A stretch of 64,000 nt of DNA from an uncultured Bacteroidales bacterium (GCA_934695325.1 CAKUVD010000004.1:121833-185832); one strand, 5' to 3'. Positions 51,928 through 62,408 are shown, counted from the first letter of the stretch. Made by a program: numbers and translations. The notes: generated by a model not told the origin, from the sequence alone.

Positions 51928-52770
51928 ATGTCATTCAAGAGAATTTTGGCTGCCGTTGCATCGGCATTGGCCCTCATACCTGCGGTTCGCGCAGCCGGGG
52001 ACATTCCTGCGGAAATAACAGTGATTTCGTATAACATAAGGATGGGGGCGGGAAAAGACGGCACCAACTCCTGGGAATACCGTTATCCGGCCTCGGCGAT
52101 GATGATCGAGGACCAGAAGCCTGACATCTTCGGACTTCAGGAGGCGTTCGACTACCAGAAGAAATATATGGAAGAGTACTGCAAGGGTTACAAGGCAGTA
52201 GGCGTCGGACGGGAGGACGGACGGCACAAGGGAGAGCATATGGCCATCTTCTACAACACGAAGAGGATAAAACTTCTCAAATGGGGGACATATTGGCTTT
52301 CCGAGACTCCTGATATCCCTTCAAAAGGCTGGGATGCGGCTTGTATGAGGACAGCCACCTGGACTCTGCTGAAGGATAAGAAGAGCGGCCGCAAGTTCTA
52401 CTATGTGAACACGCATCTGGATCACGTAGGTCCTGTGGCGCAGCAGAAAGGTCTTGAACTTATCGTGAGCCGTATCAAGGAGATGAACAAGGAAGGCTAT
52501 CCTATGATCCTTACCGGGGACTTCAATGTGGATCCTTCAAATCCGGTTCTCAACGACCTGGACAAGATGATGACAAGCGCCCGCAAGGCTGCGGTCAGGA
52601 CCGACAATGGCGACACCTTCAACGGCTGGGGCAAGGGTAAAGGTGTCATCGACTATGTATATTACTCCGGCTTCAGCGCCTGCCCTCTCTTCGAGGTGAT
52701 CAGAAAGCCATATATGGACAGGACATATATCTCAGACCATTACCCCGTCAAGGCCGTCCTGGTGTTCTGA
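51928..52770 (+). CDS. Secreted endonuclease/exonuclease/phosphatase-family enzyme
   Basis: A 280-residue secreted EEP enzyme with a signal peptide (MSFKRILAAVASALALIPAV, then RAAG). It has the canonical catalytic set: ISYNIRMGAGKDG, IFGLQEAFD (metal Glu), YVNTHLDHVGP (Asn-Thr-His), LTGDFNVDPSN (GDFN) and ISDHYPVKA (SDH). These intact motifs contrast with the S-H and GDLN variants in the two EEP proteins of the SusC/D locus. Likely a phosphodiesterase or nuclease in the periplasm. Start taken after the promoter; the upstream frame overlaps thiL. A strong terminator follows. Confidence 0.88.
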   Translation: MSFKRILAAVASALALIPAVRAAGDIPAEITVISYNIRMGAGKDGTNSWEYRYPASAMMIEDQKPDIFGLQEAFDYQKKYMEEYCKGYKAVGVGREDGRHKGEHMAIFYNTKRIKLLKWGTYWLSETPDIPSKGWDAACMRTATWTLLKDKKSGRKFYYVNTHLDHVGPVAQQKGLELIVSRIKEMNKEGYPMILTGDFNVDPSNPVLNDLDKMMTSARKAAVRTDNGDTFNGWGKGKGVIDYVYYSGFSACPLFEVIRKPYMDRTYISDHYPVKAVLVF

Positions 52771-52788
52771 TTCTCCGATTGAAATCTA

Positions 52789-52848
52789 TGTGCTTTTATA
52801 CGGCTTGCCGATCTTATGGCAGCTGTGTAAAAGCACATTTTTATTTTG
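52789..52848. terminator. Terminator between the EEP gene and dnaE
   Basis: TGTGCTTTTA (52789-52798) and TAAAAGCACA (52828-52837) pair perfectly and are followed by TTTTTATTTT. The 29-base interior contains a smaller partial GCC/GGC hairpin. It lies between convergent genes. Confidence 0.8.
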
Positions 52849-52883
52849 GCATTGTATCATCTCCAGGCGGATGAAACAGATCC

Positions 52884-55800
52884 TTAGGAGGCGCTCTTAC
52901 GCGCGACCTTATACTTCAGCCCCAGACTCTTTATTTCAGCGATGAAGTCCGCAGTCACGGCGACCTGATACTTCTTGGATATGAACTCCACTATGTATCG
53001 GGATTTAGGGTCGTTGATGAACATTGTCAGCGGAATGTTGCCCTTGCTCGACTTTACGATATGCACCAGTTGTCTGCGGAAATCAGGAGTGATGTCCTGG
53101 GCTGGAATCTCCAGGGCGAATCCTGACAGCATATTGTCAGCGATATTTCCCAGAAGGCTGATTTTCTTCGGGCGGAACTTGTACGGAACACTTGTCATAT
53201 TGGCCCTGTCCTCCGGTTTCACGAAATATGCTTCCTTGATTTCCCCCTCCACATATATGGCTGTGTGATCCTTCAGATACTCCATATAGGTCTCGTAATC
53301 CTTGCCGAAGAAAGCCATCTCATACGTGCCGCTGAAGTCCTCTATCAGCACTTTTGCGAACGGCTTGCCTGTCCTGGAAGTCTTTATCTCCACATTGTTT
53401 ATGAACCCTGCCAGATACACCGGCATTGTCTTTCTTTCGCGTTCGCACTCGGTGATGAGGTCGTTCAGGCTTGCGAGCCTGCAGTTAGTGAATGTGTCCA
53501 TCTCGAACTCGTAGCGCTTCAGCGGATGGTCGGATAGATACATACCGACAATGTCCTTCTCCTTCTTCAGAACTTCCAGAATATCAGGCTCCTGTGTCAA
53601 TGCTGGCGGCTCTGGTTTTTCTATCTTCAGTTCTTCTGCGTCTCCGAACAATGATGCAGCATCATCTTCAGCATTCTGGTTAGTGACAGTGCCGTAGTTC
53701 ATAAGTTCGTCTATGAACATCAGCCCGCTCTTGCAAGCGGTGAAGTATTTGCTCCTCTCTATGCCGAATGAATCCAGTGCACCCGAGTCCACGAGAGCCT
53801 CCATAGCCTTGCGGTTCACGACGCCGGCCATCCTTACACTGAAATCATATACGTCACTGAAGGTCCCGTGCGCCTCGCGCTCTTTTATGATGGCGTCCAC
53901 GATATTGGCGCCGAATCCCTTCATTCCCCCCATACCGAAGCGTATGTCTCCGTTCTTGTTCACGGTGAAGTTGGACTCGCTCTCGTTCACGTCAGGGTTC
54001 AGGACACGGATCCTGTGCTTCTTGCAGTCTGCCATGATCGCCTGGATCTCAGTCATATTGCTCTTGTTCATACTGAGATTGGCAGCCTGGAACTCAGAAG
54101 GATAGTGTGCCTTTAGCCATCCGGTCTGGTAACTTACCCAGGCATAGCAGGTAGCGTGGGATTTGTTGAATGCGTATGAAGCGAACTTCTCCCAGTCCTT
54201 CCATATCTTTTTCAGGACATCCTCCGGATGGCCATTTCTCTTTCCGCCTTCGATGAACTCTCCGTAAAGGGACTGAAGGATGTCTATCTTCTTCTTACCC
54301 ATTGCCTTACGGAGCTTGTCCGCCTTGCCTTTAGAGAACCCTGCCACCTTCTGCGAGATAAGCATCACCTGCTCCTGATAGACGGTCACGCCGTAGGTCT
54401 CTTTCAGGAATTCCTCCATAGCAGGAAGGTCGTATGTGATAGGCTCTTCTCCTCTCTTCCTGGCGACGAACGACGGAATGTAGTCCATAGGCCCCGGACG
54501 ATACAGCGCATTCATTGCGATGAGGTCCTCGAAACGTTCCGGATGCAGTTTCTGGAGCCACTCCATCATACCCGGGGACTCGAACTGGAACACGCTCTTC
54601 GTATCTCCGTTCGAGTAAATCTCATAAGCCTTCGGGTCGTCGATAGGAATCTTCTCTATGTCAATGTCGATTCCGAACCTCTTTTTGACCTCTGCGAGGC
54701 AAATCTTGATGATGGACAATGTCCTGAGCCCCAGGAAGTCCATCTTCAGCATACCGACATCCTCGATGAATGAGCCCTCGTACTGCGAGACCCATACTTT
54801 CTGATCCGTAGCCTTGTCCACACCGAGGGTGATAGGTATATAGTCAGTGAGGTTTCCTCGGCCGATGATCATCGCACAGGCGTGGATTCCCACCTGGCGG
54901 ATGCATCCCTCCAGTTGAAGAGCATATTTCAGCACTTCCTTCACCAGGGGCGTGCCGTTCTCCAGCTCGTTCTTCAATTCCGGGATATACTTCACGCAGT
55001 TCTTCAGCGTAGGTTTCTTGTCCACGTCCTTCTTTACGACCTTGTATCTCTTTCCGTCCTTCTCGATCACCTTTTCCCCGTTCTCCGGCTCCTCTCCATC
55101 CTTCAGTTCCACTTCGGATGTCTCAGTGACGGTGATAGGCTTGTCCGGAATCATCTTCGTCAGACGGTTGGACTCGTCCAGAGGCAGGCGGCTGATTCTC
55201 GCGACATCCTTTATGGCACCTTTCGCCGCCATAGTGCCGAACGTTATGACGTGTGACACGTGATCCACTCCGTAATGCTCCTGTACATACTGGATTACGC
55301 GATAACGTCCGTCATCGTCGAAATCCACGTCGATATCTGGCATTGACACACGCTCCGGGTTGAGGAAACGCTCGAACAGGAGGTCGTACTTTATAGGATC
55401 CAGATTCGTGATGCCCAGACAGTAGGCTACCGCTGAACCTGCGGCGGAGCCACGTCCAGGGCCTACGGATATCCCCTGTGCTCGGGCTGCCGCTATGTAG
55501 TCCTGGACGATGAGGAAGTAATCCGGGAAACCCATCCTGGAGATGGTCTTCAGCTCGAAATCAAGCCTTTCCGCCGTCTCTTTGTTCAGAGTGTCTCCGT
55601 ACCGCTCCTGCGCTCCCTTGTAGCACAAGTGGCATAGGAACGCTACAGAATATCTGAACTCCTCGCCTCTGTCATTGCCCTTCTCGTCACACTTCCCGGC
55701 GTCTATCACATCCTTGTATTTCTCCAGCTGGTTGTCGATGTCGGCCAGGAATGACGGGTCTATCTGGAACTTGGGAAGCACGTGTCCGCGGTCTATGGTA

Positions 55801-56636
55801 TAGCGCTCGATCTTTTCACAGACTTCCACCGTGTTTGAAATGACTTCAGGGTGATCCGGGAACAGCGCCGCCATCTCATCCTCGCTCTTCAGATACTCCT
55901 GCTGGGTGTATCTCAGCCTGTCTGCGTCATCAATGTAGGCATTGGTAGTCAAGCATATAAGCCTGTCGTGCGCTGGGCCGTCCTCTTTCCTTACGAAATG
56001 TGAGTCGTTCGTGGCAATTACCTTGACACCGTGCTTTTCCGCGAGGTCGAAGATGACCTCGTCATATTCCTTCTCTTTCTCATATACCTCAAGGGACTGG
56101 CCCGGGATCTCGGTCTTGTGGAGCATCACCTCCAGATAGTAGTCGTCCTTGAAGACTCGCTTGTGCCATTCTATGGCTTTTTCGGCGCCCTCTATGTCGC
56201 CTGCGAGTATGAGCCTAGGTATCTCGCCGGCCATACAGGCTGACGAGCATATTATGTCCTCGTGGTATTTCTCTATCACCTCGTGAGATACCCTCGGCTT
56301 GTAGTACATTCCCTCCAGATGCCCAGTGGACACGATTTTCATCAGGTTCTTGTAGCCGTTGTAGTTCTTGGCGAGCAGGATGAGATGGTAATACCCCTTC
56401 TCCTTCAACCTGTGGTCACCTTTGGACACATATATCTCACATCCGATGATAGGCTTTACTGACGGATGCTTGGCGGCGAACTTGAAGAACTCCTTCACGC
56501 CGTACATATTGCCGTGGTCTGTTATGGCCAGTCCCGGCATACCGAGTTCCTCGGCCCTGTTGAACAGGTTCTCTATGGACGCCTGGCCGTCCAGGATGGA
56601 GTACTGTGTATGTACGTGAAGGTGTACGAAAGCCAT
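52884..56636 (-). CDS. dnaE: DNA polymerase III alpha subunit
   Basis: A 1250-residue replicative polymerase. The PHP domain begins at the N-terminus (FVHLHVHTQYSILDGQ; GLAITDHGNMYG) and the palm carries the catalytic aspartates in MPDIDVDFDDDGR near residue 430. GPGRGSAAGSAVAYCLGI and ALYRPGPMDYIPSF mark the polymerase core. A tandem helix-hairpin-helix region and an OB fold (AGFINNVEIKTSRTGKPF) follow toward the C-terminus. A charged Glu/Lys-rich insertion occurs near residues 510-550 (VELKDGEEPENGEKVIEKDG). Length is a little above E. coli DnaE (1160). It is transcribed alone, away from the TonB operon, and converges on the EEP gene. Confidence 0.98.
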   Translation of the reverse strand: MAFVHLHVHTQYSILDGQASIENLFNRAEELGMPGLAITDHGNMYGVKEFFKFAAKHPSVKPIIGCEIYVSKGDHRLKEKGYYHLILLAKNYNGYKNLMKIVSTGHLEGMYYKPRVSHEVIEKYHEDIICSSACMAGEIPRLILAGDIEGAEKAIEWHKRVFKDDYYLEVMLHKTEIPGQSLEVYEKEKEYDEVIFDLAEKHGVKVIATNDSHFVRKEDGPAHDRLICLTTNAYIDDADRLRYTQQEYLKSEDEMAALFPDHPEVISNTVEVCEKIERYTIDRGHVLPKFQIDPSFLADIDNQLEKYKDVIDAGKCDEKGNDRGEEFRYSVAFLCHLCYKGAQERYGDTLNKETAERLDFELKTISRMGFPDYFLIVQDYIAAARAQGISVGPGRGSAAGSAVAYCLGITNLDPIKYDLLFERFLNPERVSMPDIDVDFDDDGRYRVIQYVQEHYGVDHVSHVITFGTMAAKGAIKDVARISRLPLDESNRLTKMIPDKPITVTETSEVELKDGEEPENGEKVIEKDGKRYKVVKKDVDKKPTLKNCVKYIPELKNELENGTPLVKEVLKYALQLEGCIRQVGIHACAMIIGRGNLTDYIPITLGVDKATDQKVWVSQYEGSFIEDVGMLKMDFLGLRTLSIIKICLAEVKKRFGIDIDIEKIPIDDPKAYEIYSNGDTKSVFQFESPGMMEWLQKLHPERFEDLIAMNALYRPGPMDYIPSFVARKRGEEPITYDLPAMEEFLKETYGVTVYQEQVMLISQKVAGFSKGKADKLRKAMGKKKIDILQSLYGEFIEGGKRNGHPEDVLKKIWKDWEKFASYAFNKSHATCYAWVSYQTGWLKAHYPSEFQAANLSMNKSNMTEIQAIMADCKKHRIRVLNPDVNESESNFTVNKNGDIRFGMGGMKGFGANIVDAIIKEREAHGTFSDVYDFSVRMAGVVNRKAMEALVDSGALDSFGIERSKYFTACKSGLMFIDELMNYGTVTNQNAEDDAASLFGDAEELKIEKPEPPALTQEPDILEVLKKEKDIVGMYLSDHPLKRYEFEMDTFTNCRLASLNDLITECERERKTMPVYLAGFINNVEIKTSRTGKPFAKVLIEDFSGTYEMAFFGKDYETYMEYLKDHTAIYVEGEIKEAYFVKPEDRANMTSVPYKFRPKKISLLGNIADNMLSGFALEIPAQDITPDFRRQLVHIVKSSKGNIPLTMFINDPKSRYIVEFISKKYQVAVTADFIAEIKSLGLKYKVARKSAS

Positions 56637-56720
56637 TTTTTCTCTCTGATTTTTGTTGGAGTTACGCTTGCTTGCCTATGTGCGGGACGCCTGCCTTTCC
56701 GGCAATTCCGCAAAATCATA

Positions 56721-56728
56721 CAAAGATA
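56721..56728 (-). promoter_or_regulatory. Putative -7 element for dnaE
   Basis: Minus-strand TATCTTTG in the context TTATTGCTATCTTTG, about 85 bases before the ATG. It shares the same extended context with the ychF -7 element. Confidence 0.45.
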
Positions 56729-56798
56729 GCAATAATTTTTGTCCGTAGGCAGCCGAAAAATTGAATGTCAGATAGGCACGATATTGACGAACATTGTT

Positions 56799-56806
56799 TA
56801 TATTTG
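56799..56806 (+). promoter_or_regulatory. Putative -7 element for the TonB-receptor operon
   Basis: TATATTTG fits TAnnTTTG and lies 20 bases before the ATG at 56826. A TTG at 56784-56786 is too close to be a normal -33 element. Confidence 0.45.
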
Positions 56807-56825
56807 TGAATGAAGCAAATAGAAG

Positions 56826-59666
56826 ATGCAGATGAAACGAATTAGACACATTTTGCTGATTGCTCTTATGCTGGCGGCGGTTCAGACTGCGGCGGCTCAG
56901 CAGAGCAGGCAGACCTACAGCATCTCCGGCAAGGTCATTGACACGAAGACTGGCGAAGCCGTCATCGGGGCGGCGGTCAATGTTGAGGACACCGGCATCT
57001 GGGCCATTTCGGACGAGAATGGCGCATTCACATTGACGGAGATACGTCCGGGCACATATTCGGTAGTCTTCTCCTGTCTCGGATTCGTGGACAAGAAGCT
57101 ATCCTTCACCGTCCGCAAGGACATTCCGAGCCTGACTATCAAGCTGGACCAGAACACCTTGGCGCTTAACAGCGTTGTCGTTACGGCTGAGCGTGACAAG
57201 GAAGGGATGAACACCTCGCTGAAGTTCGGAGCTAACGCTCTCAACCACTTGCAGATGAGCAATGTCACCGATATCAGCTCTCTCCTTCCGGGAGGCAAGA
57301 CAGTGAATCCGGACCTGACTTCTGACAATGCGGTCTCTCTCAGAAGCGGAGGATTGGCGGCCGGGAATGCCGCATTCGGTACTGCGCTCGAAGTGGATGG
57401 CGTGAGGGTCGGGAACAATGCTTCTTTCGGCGCGATGTCCGGAACGGGGACTCGTAACATCTCTACGGAGAACGTCCAGTCGATAGAGGTCATAACGGGT
57501 GTCCCTTCAGCGGAATACGGAGACCTTAACAGCGGAATGGTGCGTATAAACACCCGCAAGGGCCTCACTCCGTGGAACATAACATTTGCTGTGAATCCAA
57601 GGACATATCAGGCGTCGGCATCCAAGGGCATTGACCTGATGAAGAACAGGGGGGTGCTTAACGTCAGCGCCGAATGGACCCGCGCGACACAGAAACTGTC
57701 TTCCCCTTACACGTCTTATACGAGGCGCGGGTTTTCCGCTTCGTACAGCAACACGTTCAGAAAGGTGCTGAAGTTCGAGGCGGGTGCCACCGGTAACATC
57801 GGCGGAATGAACACGAAAAATGACCCTGACGCATATACAGGTACGTGGAATAAGGTGAGGGATAATGTGTTCCGTGCCAACACCTCGCTTACCTGGCTCT
57901 TGCGCAAATCCTGGATAACGAACCTTAAGTTCGACGCATCTGTGAACTATAATGACAACCGTTCGCAGGATCACGCCTATGGCTCGTCCGCGTCAATGCT
58001 TCCGGCTGTGCATTCCGAGCTGGAGGGCTATTATCTGGCGGACAGACTGCCGCTCAGCTACTATTCGGACAAGATAGTCGATTCGCGCGAACTTGACTAT
58101 GCCGCATCTCTCAAGTACGAGTGGTTCAGGAAGTCAGGGAAACGGCTCAGCAAGCTGAAGGCAGGCGTGCAGTGGAAGGCTAACGGCAATGTCGGTGACG
58201 GAGAATACTATAAGGATCCGTCCCTTGCCGCCAACGGCTATCGCCCGCGCCCTTACAGCCAGTATCCGTTTATGCACAATGTCGCCGCCTATGTCGAGGA
58301 GGACTATACCTTCCCGATAGGGAAGACTTCGCTTCAGGTTTCTGCGGGACTCCGTCTGGAGAACCTGTTCGTGAAAGACACCGACTACAAGAATGTCAGC
58401 AGTCTGTCGCCGAGGCTTAACGCCAAGTGGAAGCTCTCCGACAATGTCTCCATCCGCGGCGGCTGGGGCGTGAGCGAGAAACTTCCGTCATTCTACATCC
58501 TATATCCGGTCCAGAAGTATCGTGATATCCGGACTTTCGGTTTCTCGCACGGGGACGCTTCTTCGTATGTGTATTATACTCAGCCGTATAAGATGCTGTA
58601 TAACGATGACTTGAAATGGCAGAAGAACTACAACGCAGAGCTTGGCGTGGAGGCTTACTTCTGGAGGACATCGGTGTCTCTAGTGGGCTTCTTCAACAAG
58701 ACAAGGGATCCATACACCTATCAGAATGTCTATACCCCATTCTCTTATAATATAATGTCCATTCCGTCAGGATACACAGTGCCTGACGACCCTCAGATTC
58801 GCGTGGATAGCCAGACTGGTCAGGTGTATATGCGAGGCGGAGACGAGGAATTCTGGACTCCTATGGACACCAAGGTCACAGACAGGACATTCTTCGAGTC
58901 GCAGATGCCTGGCAACGGCGATGACATCTACAGGACAGGAGCGGAACTCATCATAGACTTTCCTGAGATAGCGCCGCTGAGGACCAAGTTCAGATTCGAT
59001 GCGAACTATGCCTATACCCACTACATCGATAATACATTGAATTATTTCTACAGGACAGGATGGTCGCATACGACGCTGAAGGACAGGTCTTATCAATATG
59101 TGGGAATATATGCAAACGGAGGTGCGTCAGGGACATCCAACGGCAAGGAGTCGCATACTCTGGATGCGAATCTGACAGCCATCACTCACATCCCGGAGGC
59201 AAGGATCATCATCACCTGTCGGCTCGAAATGTCACTGCTGAACCGCTTCCGCAACCTCTCCCGCTACCAGGGACACGAATATGCCTATAATGTCAATGCT
59301 GACGGCACCGAGTCCATAGGCGGAAGTATCTACGGCTCGAAAAGCTATACAGCCATACGTCCTGTGAAATATATGGACGAGAACGGGGCTGTGTATGACT
59401 TCACTGACAAGGAGGCTGCCGATCCGGAGTTCGCGAACCTGATCATAAAGTCGGGAAACGCCTATACATTCGCCCAGGACGGTTACGGAGCATATCTATC
59501 GGCCAATCTGAGCGTCACGAAGGAAATAGGTGACCACGTGTCTATCTCTTTCTTTGCAAACAACTTCACGAACTCCAGGATGTTCGTGACTTCGAAGGCG
59601 ACAGGCGTGAGCGCCATATTCACCCCGTCATTCTATTACGGACTTACCTGCAGACTTAAATTCTGA
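56826..59666 (+). CDS. TonB-dependent outer-membrane receptor
   Basis: A 946-residue receptor. After a signal peptide (to about AAAQ) comes a carboxypeptidase-D-like regulatory domain (ISGKVIDTKTGEAVIGAAVN), a plug with LRSGGLAAGNAAFG and ENVQSIEVITGVPSAEYGDL (the SAEYGD signature), and a barrel ending in SFYYGLTCRLKF with terminal Phe. It is not SusC-like: it lacks the SusC signature and a SusD partner. The next gene encodes a DUF4876 lipoprotein and then a DUF6850-type barrel, an arrangement seen elsewhere in Bacteroidales. The ligand is unknown; metal or small-molecule uptake is a guess. Confidence 0.93.
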   Translation: MQMKRIRHILLIALMLAAVQTAAAQQSRQTYSISGKVIDTKTGEAVIGAAVNVEDTGIWAISDENGAFTLTEIRPGTYSVVFSCLGFVDKKLSFTVRKDIPSLTIKLDQNTLALNSVVVTAERDKEGMNTSLKFGANALNHLQMSNVTDISSLLPGGKTVNPDLTSDNAVSLRSGGLAAGNAAFGTALEVDGVRVGNNASFGAMSGTGTRNISTENVQSIEVITGVPSAEYGDLNSGMVRINTRKGLTPWNITFAVNPRTYQASASKGIDLMKNRGVLNVSAEWTRATQKLSSPYTSYTRRGFSASYSNTFRKVLKFEAGATGNIGGMNTKNDPDAYTGTWNKVRDNVFRANTSLTWLLRKSWITNLKFDASVNYNDNRSQDHAYGSSASMLPAVHSELEGYYLADRLPLSYYSDKIVDSRELDYAASLKYEWFRKSGKRLSKLKAGVQWKANGNVGDGEYYKDPSLAANGYRPRPYSQYPFMHNVAAYVEEDYTFPIGKTSLQVSAGLRLENLFVKDTDYKNVSSLSPRLNAKWKLSDNVSIRGGWGVSEKLPSFYILYPVQKYRDIRTFGFSHGDASSYVYYTQPYKMLYNDDLKWQKNYNAELGVEAYFWRTSVSLVGFFNKTRDPYTYQNVYTPFSYNIMSIPSGYTVPDDPQIRVDSQTGQVYMRGGDEEFWTPMDTKVTDRTFFESQMPGNGDDIYRTGAELIIDFPEIAPLRTKFRFDANYAYTHYIDNTLNYFYRTGWSHTTLKDRSYQYVGIYANGGASGTSNGKESHTLDANLTAITHIPEARIIITCRLEMSLLNRFRNLSRYQGHEYAYNVNADGTESIGGSIYGSKSYTAIRPVKYMDENGAVYDFTDKEAADPEFANLIIKSGNAYTFAQDGYGAYLSANLSVTKEIGDHVSISFFANNFTNSRMFVTSKATGVSAIFTPSFYYGLTCRLKF

Positions 59667-59671
59667 ACGAT

Positions 59672-60895
59672 ATGAGAAAGATAATATATATTGTGCTTTC
59701 TGCATTGACCCTGGCCTCCTGCGTAAGCATGAAGACCGGGGACCAGTACGATGGTGCATTGCATAGGCTCGTAGTGGAGCCTCTTTATCCTGACGGATTT
59801 CCGGAGAGCGAGAAGGCCGGGGTCGCGGTCACGGCTACGGACAGGAATCTGGGAAGCCAGTATTCACAGGCGACAGGTGCCGATGGAACCGCTGTCATGG
59901 AATTGCCGGCGGGCAGCTACAGGGTGGCGTATAGCCATATCAGTGACGGAGTCTCCTACAACGGTTCCATTGACAAGGTCATACTGGACGGGGCCAGGTC
60001 AGTCAGACTTCAGGTGAAGGACTCGCGTTCCGGCAAGATCGTCTTCAAGGAAATCTACTCCGGTGGGTGCACGAGGTATCCGGAGCAGGGGAACTATATG
60101 AGCGACTCTTATGTGATTCTGCATAACAATACGTCTGATACACAATATCTTGACGGGCTATGCTTCGGCACCCTGGATCCGTATAACTCTACCGCCACGA
60201 ATGTGTGGACATCCGTGGATCCCGAGACGGGGGAGACCATATATCCTGATTTCGTGCCGATAGTTCAGGCCATTTGGCAGATAGGTGGAGACGGGGCTAC
60301 ATTCCCGCTGGCCCCTGGCAAGGATGCCGTAGTGGTCATATATGGAGCTGTCGACCATGCATCCAGGTATCCTAATTCGGTGAATCTTAACAAGGAGGAA
60401 TATTTCGTATGCTACAATACCACGTATTTCCCGAATCCTTCATATCACCCGGCGCCGGGAAACAACATACGGCAGGATCATATTCTGGATGTGGTCATCA
60501 AGACAGGTACGTCCAATGCTTATGTCTTCTCGAATAATTCTCCTGCTCCTGTGATTTTCAGGGCTCCGGAGGGCACTACGATGAAGGATTTCGTGGCGGA
60601 TGCGGGGAATATCATGCAGAAGCCGGGCTCTACGAATGACCGTATCGTGAAACTGCCTGTGGACTGGGTGCTTGATGGTGTCGAGGTCTTCGTGAAAGGC
60701 GGCATGAACAAGAAGCGCCTGGCTCCAGGCATAGATGCGGGGGCTGTGGACTTCTCGGGTTCGTACCAGGGACATACAATATTCCGTAAGGCTGATGAAG
60801 AAGCCAGCCAGGTGCTTGGATATGAGGTTCTCGTGGATACGAACAATTCTACAAATGATTTTTATGAACGCGAAAAACAGTCACTCCATGAATAG
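59672..60895 (+). CDS. DUF4876 lipoprotein
   Basis: A 407-residue lipoprotein (lipobox LASC, Cys near residue 17). An N-terminal beta domain (VAVTATDRNLGSQYSQATGA, VMELPAGSYRVAYSHI) resembles a carboxypeptidase-regulatory sandwich. It is followed by a larger region with VFKEIYSGGCTRY, YVILHNNTSDTQYLDGLCFG and WQIGGDG, the DUF4876 signature. The LHNNTSDTQYLDG segment recalls lamin-tail-domain-like sandwiches. It is encoded 5 bases after the receptor and may be its surface partner, but no substrate is known. Confidence 0.85.
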   Translation: MRKIIYIVLSALTLASCVSMKTGDQYDGALHRLVVEPLYPDGFPESEKAGVAVTATDRNLGSQYSQATGADGTAVMELPAGSYRVAYSHISDGVSYNGSIDKVILDGARSVRLQVKDSRSGKIVFKEIYSGGCTRYPEQGNYMSDSYVILHNNTSDTQYLDGLCFGTLDPYNSTATNVWTSVDPETGETIYPDFVPIVQAIWQIGGDGATFPLAPGKDAVVVIYGAVDHASRYPNSVNLNKEEYFVCYNTTYFPNPSYHPAPGNNIRQDHILDVVIKTGTSNAYVFSNNSPAPVIFRAPEGTTMKDFVADAGNIMQKPGSTNDRIVKLPVDWVLDGVEVFVKGGMNKKRLAPGIDAGAVDFSGSYQGHTIFRKADEEASQVLGYEVLVDTNNSTNDFYEREKQSLHE

Positions 60896-62408
60896 GATAT
60901 TAAGGACATTAGCGGCTTCGGCCTTTCTTATGTGGTCTGCCGGGCTGTTTGCGCAGACATTCGATATCGTGGAGCGCAGAGACTTCTGGAATGCCGGAAG
61001 GAATGTGAACGGACTCCGTATGGATTCATTGACAGTATCTTATGCGGAACTTCGCGGGGACTATACCGGCGGCAGTTTTCGGGATGTCAGCGATCCTGTC
61101 TCGCAGTGGAGCGCCGGAGCCGAGGCCGGAACCATCACGCATCTGAAGAGGTTCTCGATGATAGGAGCTTTCTCCTTCAGGAATGCGGAGGAAAGAAAGG
61201 CCTGCGGGTCGATGTCTGCCCGCCCGGGGCTTTATCCGGTGGACATCTACGAGTTCACTCCAGGCAGGAAGACCAGGCAGACATATTCGTTCCTCGGGGG
61301 AATAACCGTGGACCTGAATGACAGCTGGCGCATTGGAGGAAAGATGGATTTCACAGCGGAGAACTATACGAAACGCAAGGACTTGCGCCATACGGACTAT
61401 CTTCTGGATATGACAGTTGCTCCGGGACTGATGTGGCACAGGGGAGATCTGGCCGTCGGTGCCAACTATATATTCACCAAGACTTCCGAGACTATCACGG
61501 CTGAGGAACTGGGAATAACCTCCGGAGTCTATTATGCATTCATTGACAAGGGAATGATGTACGGAGTCCGCGATATCTGGGATAATTCCAGTCTGCATAT
61601 AAGGGAGTCAGGGGTGAGCGGGTTCCCGTCCAGGGAACTTTCCCACGGAGCCGCCGCACAGATTCAGTGGAGGAACCTTTATGCCGACATAGAGGCGCTT
61701 TCCAGCCACGGAAGCACAGGCGAGAAGCAGAAAATGTGGTATGACTTCAGCGGCTGGTCTCTCGGGGCGCGTGTGGATTACAGAATTCCGGCTCAGGAGA
61801 TGAACCACTATATCCGCGGCAACTACACCTTCCGCACCCAGGACAATGATGAGAATGTCCTTGAGGATGTTACGGAGAGTGGTGTGACCACTACACGAAA
61901 GTATGGTGCGAACACTATCCATACGCGCCAGAATATCCATGCAGGGCTGGAATGGGAAGTCCTTCTCGATACCGGGGAGTATTTCAATGCCGGTGCCACC
62001 TGGAATCAGGACCGTGAGGTGTCCACGCTGATGTATCCGTTCGTGAATACGTGCAGGACCGACGTCTTCGGTGCCTATGCAGCTTTTCTTCTGAAGTCAG
62101 GAAGGATAGATTGGAAAGCCAGGGTGGAATTCTCCAAAGGAAAAGACGATGAAGTGCATGGACGGACATCTGACATCGATGTGGCAGGGGAACCTTTCAG
62201 GATGGATGATTATGAGTCCATAATGACGGCATATAAGACCTGTGCGAAGGGTGATGCCGAGATGGCTGTCAGATATAATTTCCGCAAGGGCGTCTATATC
62301 GAGGGCGCTTATGAGGTCCTCAGGCTTCTTAAGGATGTCTCCGGAGTGGATTTCGGAAAGGACAAATATAGATACACTGCATCGCTTAAAATAGGATATA
62401 ATTTTTAA
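60888..62408 (+). CDS. DUF6850-type outer-membrane beta-barrel protein
   Basis: A 506-residue protein. The ATG at 60888 overlaps the preceding stop by 8 bases and begins a signal peptide (MNRILRTLAASAFLMWSAGL, then FAQ); ATG 60864 would add 8 residues. Strand-rich sequence follows with many aromatic girdle residues, ending in YTASLKIGYNF with a terminal Phe. It matches the DUF6850 barrels that accompany DUF4876 proteins and TonB receptors. Role unknown; it could form a channel or assemble with the receptor. Confidence 0.8.
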   Translation: MNRILRTLAASAFLMWSAGLFAQTFDIVERRDFWNAGRNVNGLRMDSLTVSYAELRGDYTGGSFRDVSDPVSQWSAGAEAGTITHLKRFSMIGAFSFRNAEERKACGSMSARPGLYPVDIYEFTPGRKTRQTYSFLGGITVDLNDSWRIGGKMDFTAENYTKRKDLRHTDYLLDMTVAPGLMWHRGDLAVGANYIFTKTSETITAEELGITSGVYYAFIDKGMMYGVRDIWDNSSLHIRESGVSGFPSRELSHGAAAQIQWRNLYADIEALSSHGSTGEKQKMWYDFSGWSLGARVDYRIPAQEMNHYIRGNYTFRTQDNDENVLEDVTESGVTTTRKYGANTIHTRQNIHAGLEWEVLLDTGEYFNAGATWNQDREVSTLMYPFVNTCRTDVFGAYAAFLLKSGRIDWKARVEFSKGKDDEVHGRTSDIDVAGEPFRMDDYESIMTAYKTCAKGDAEMAVRYNFRKGVYIEGAYEVLRLLKDVSGVDFGKDKYRYTASLKIGYNF

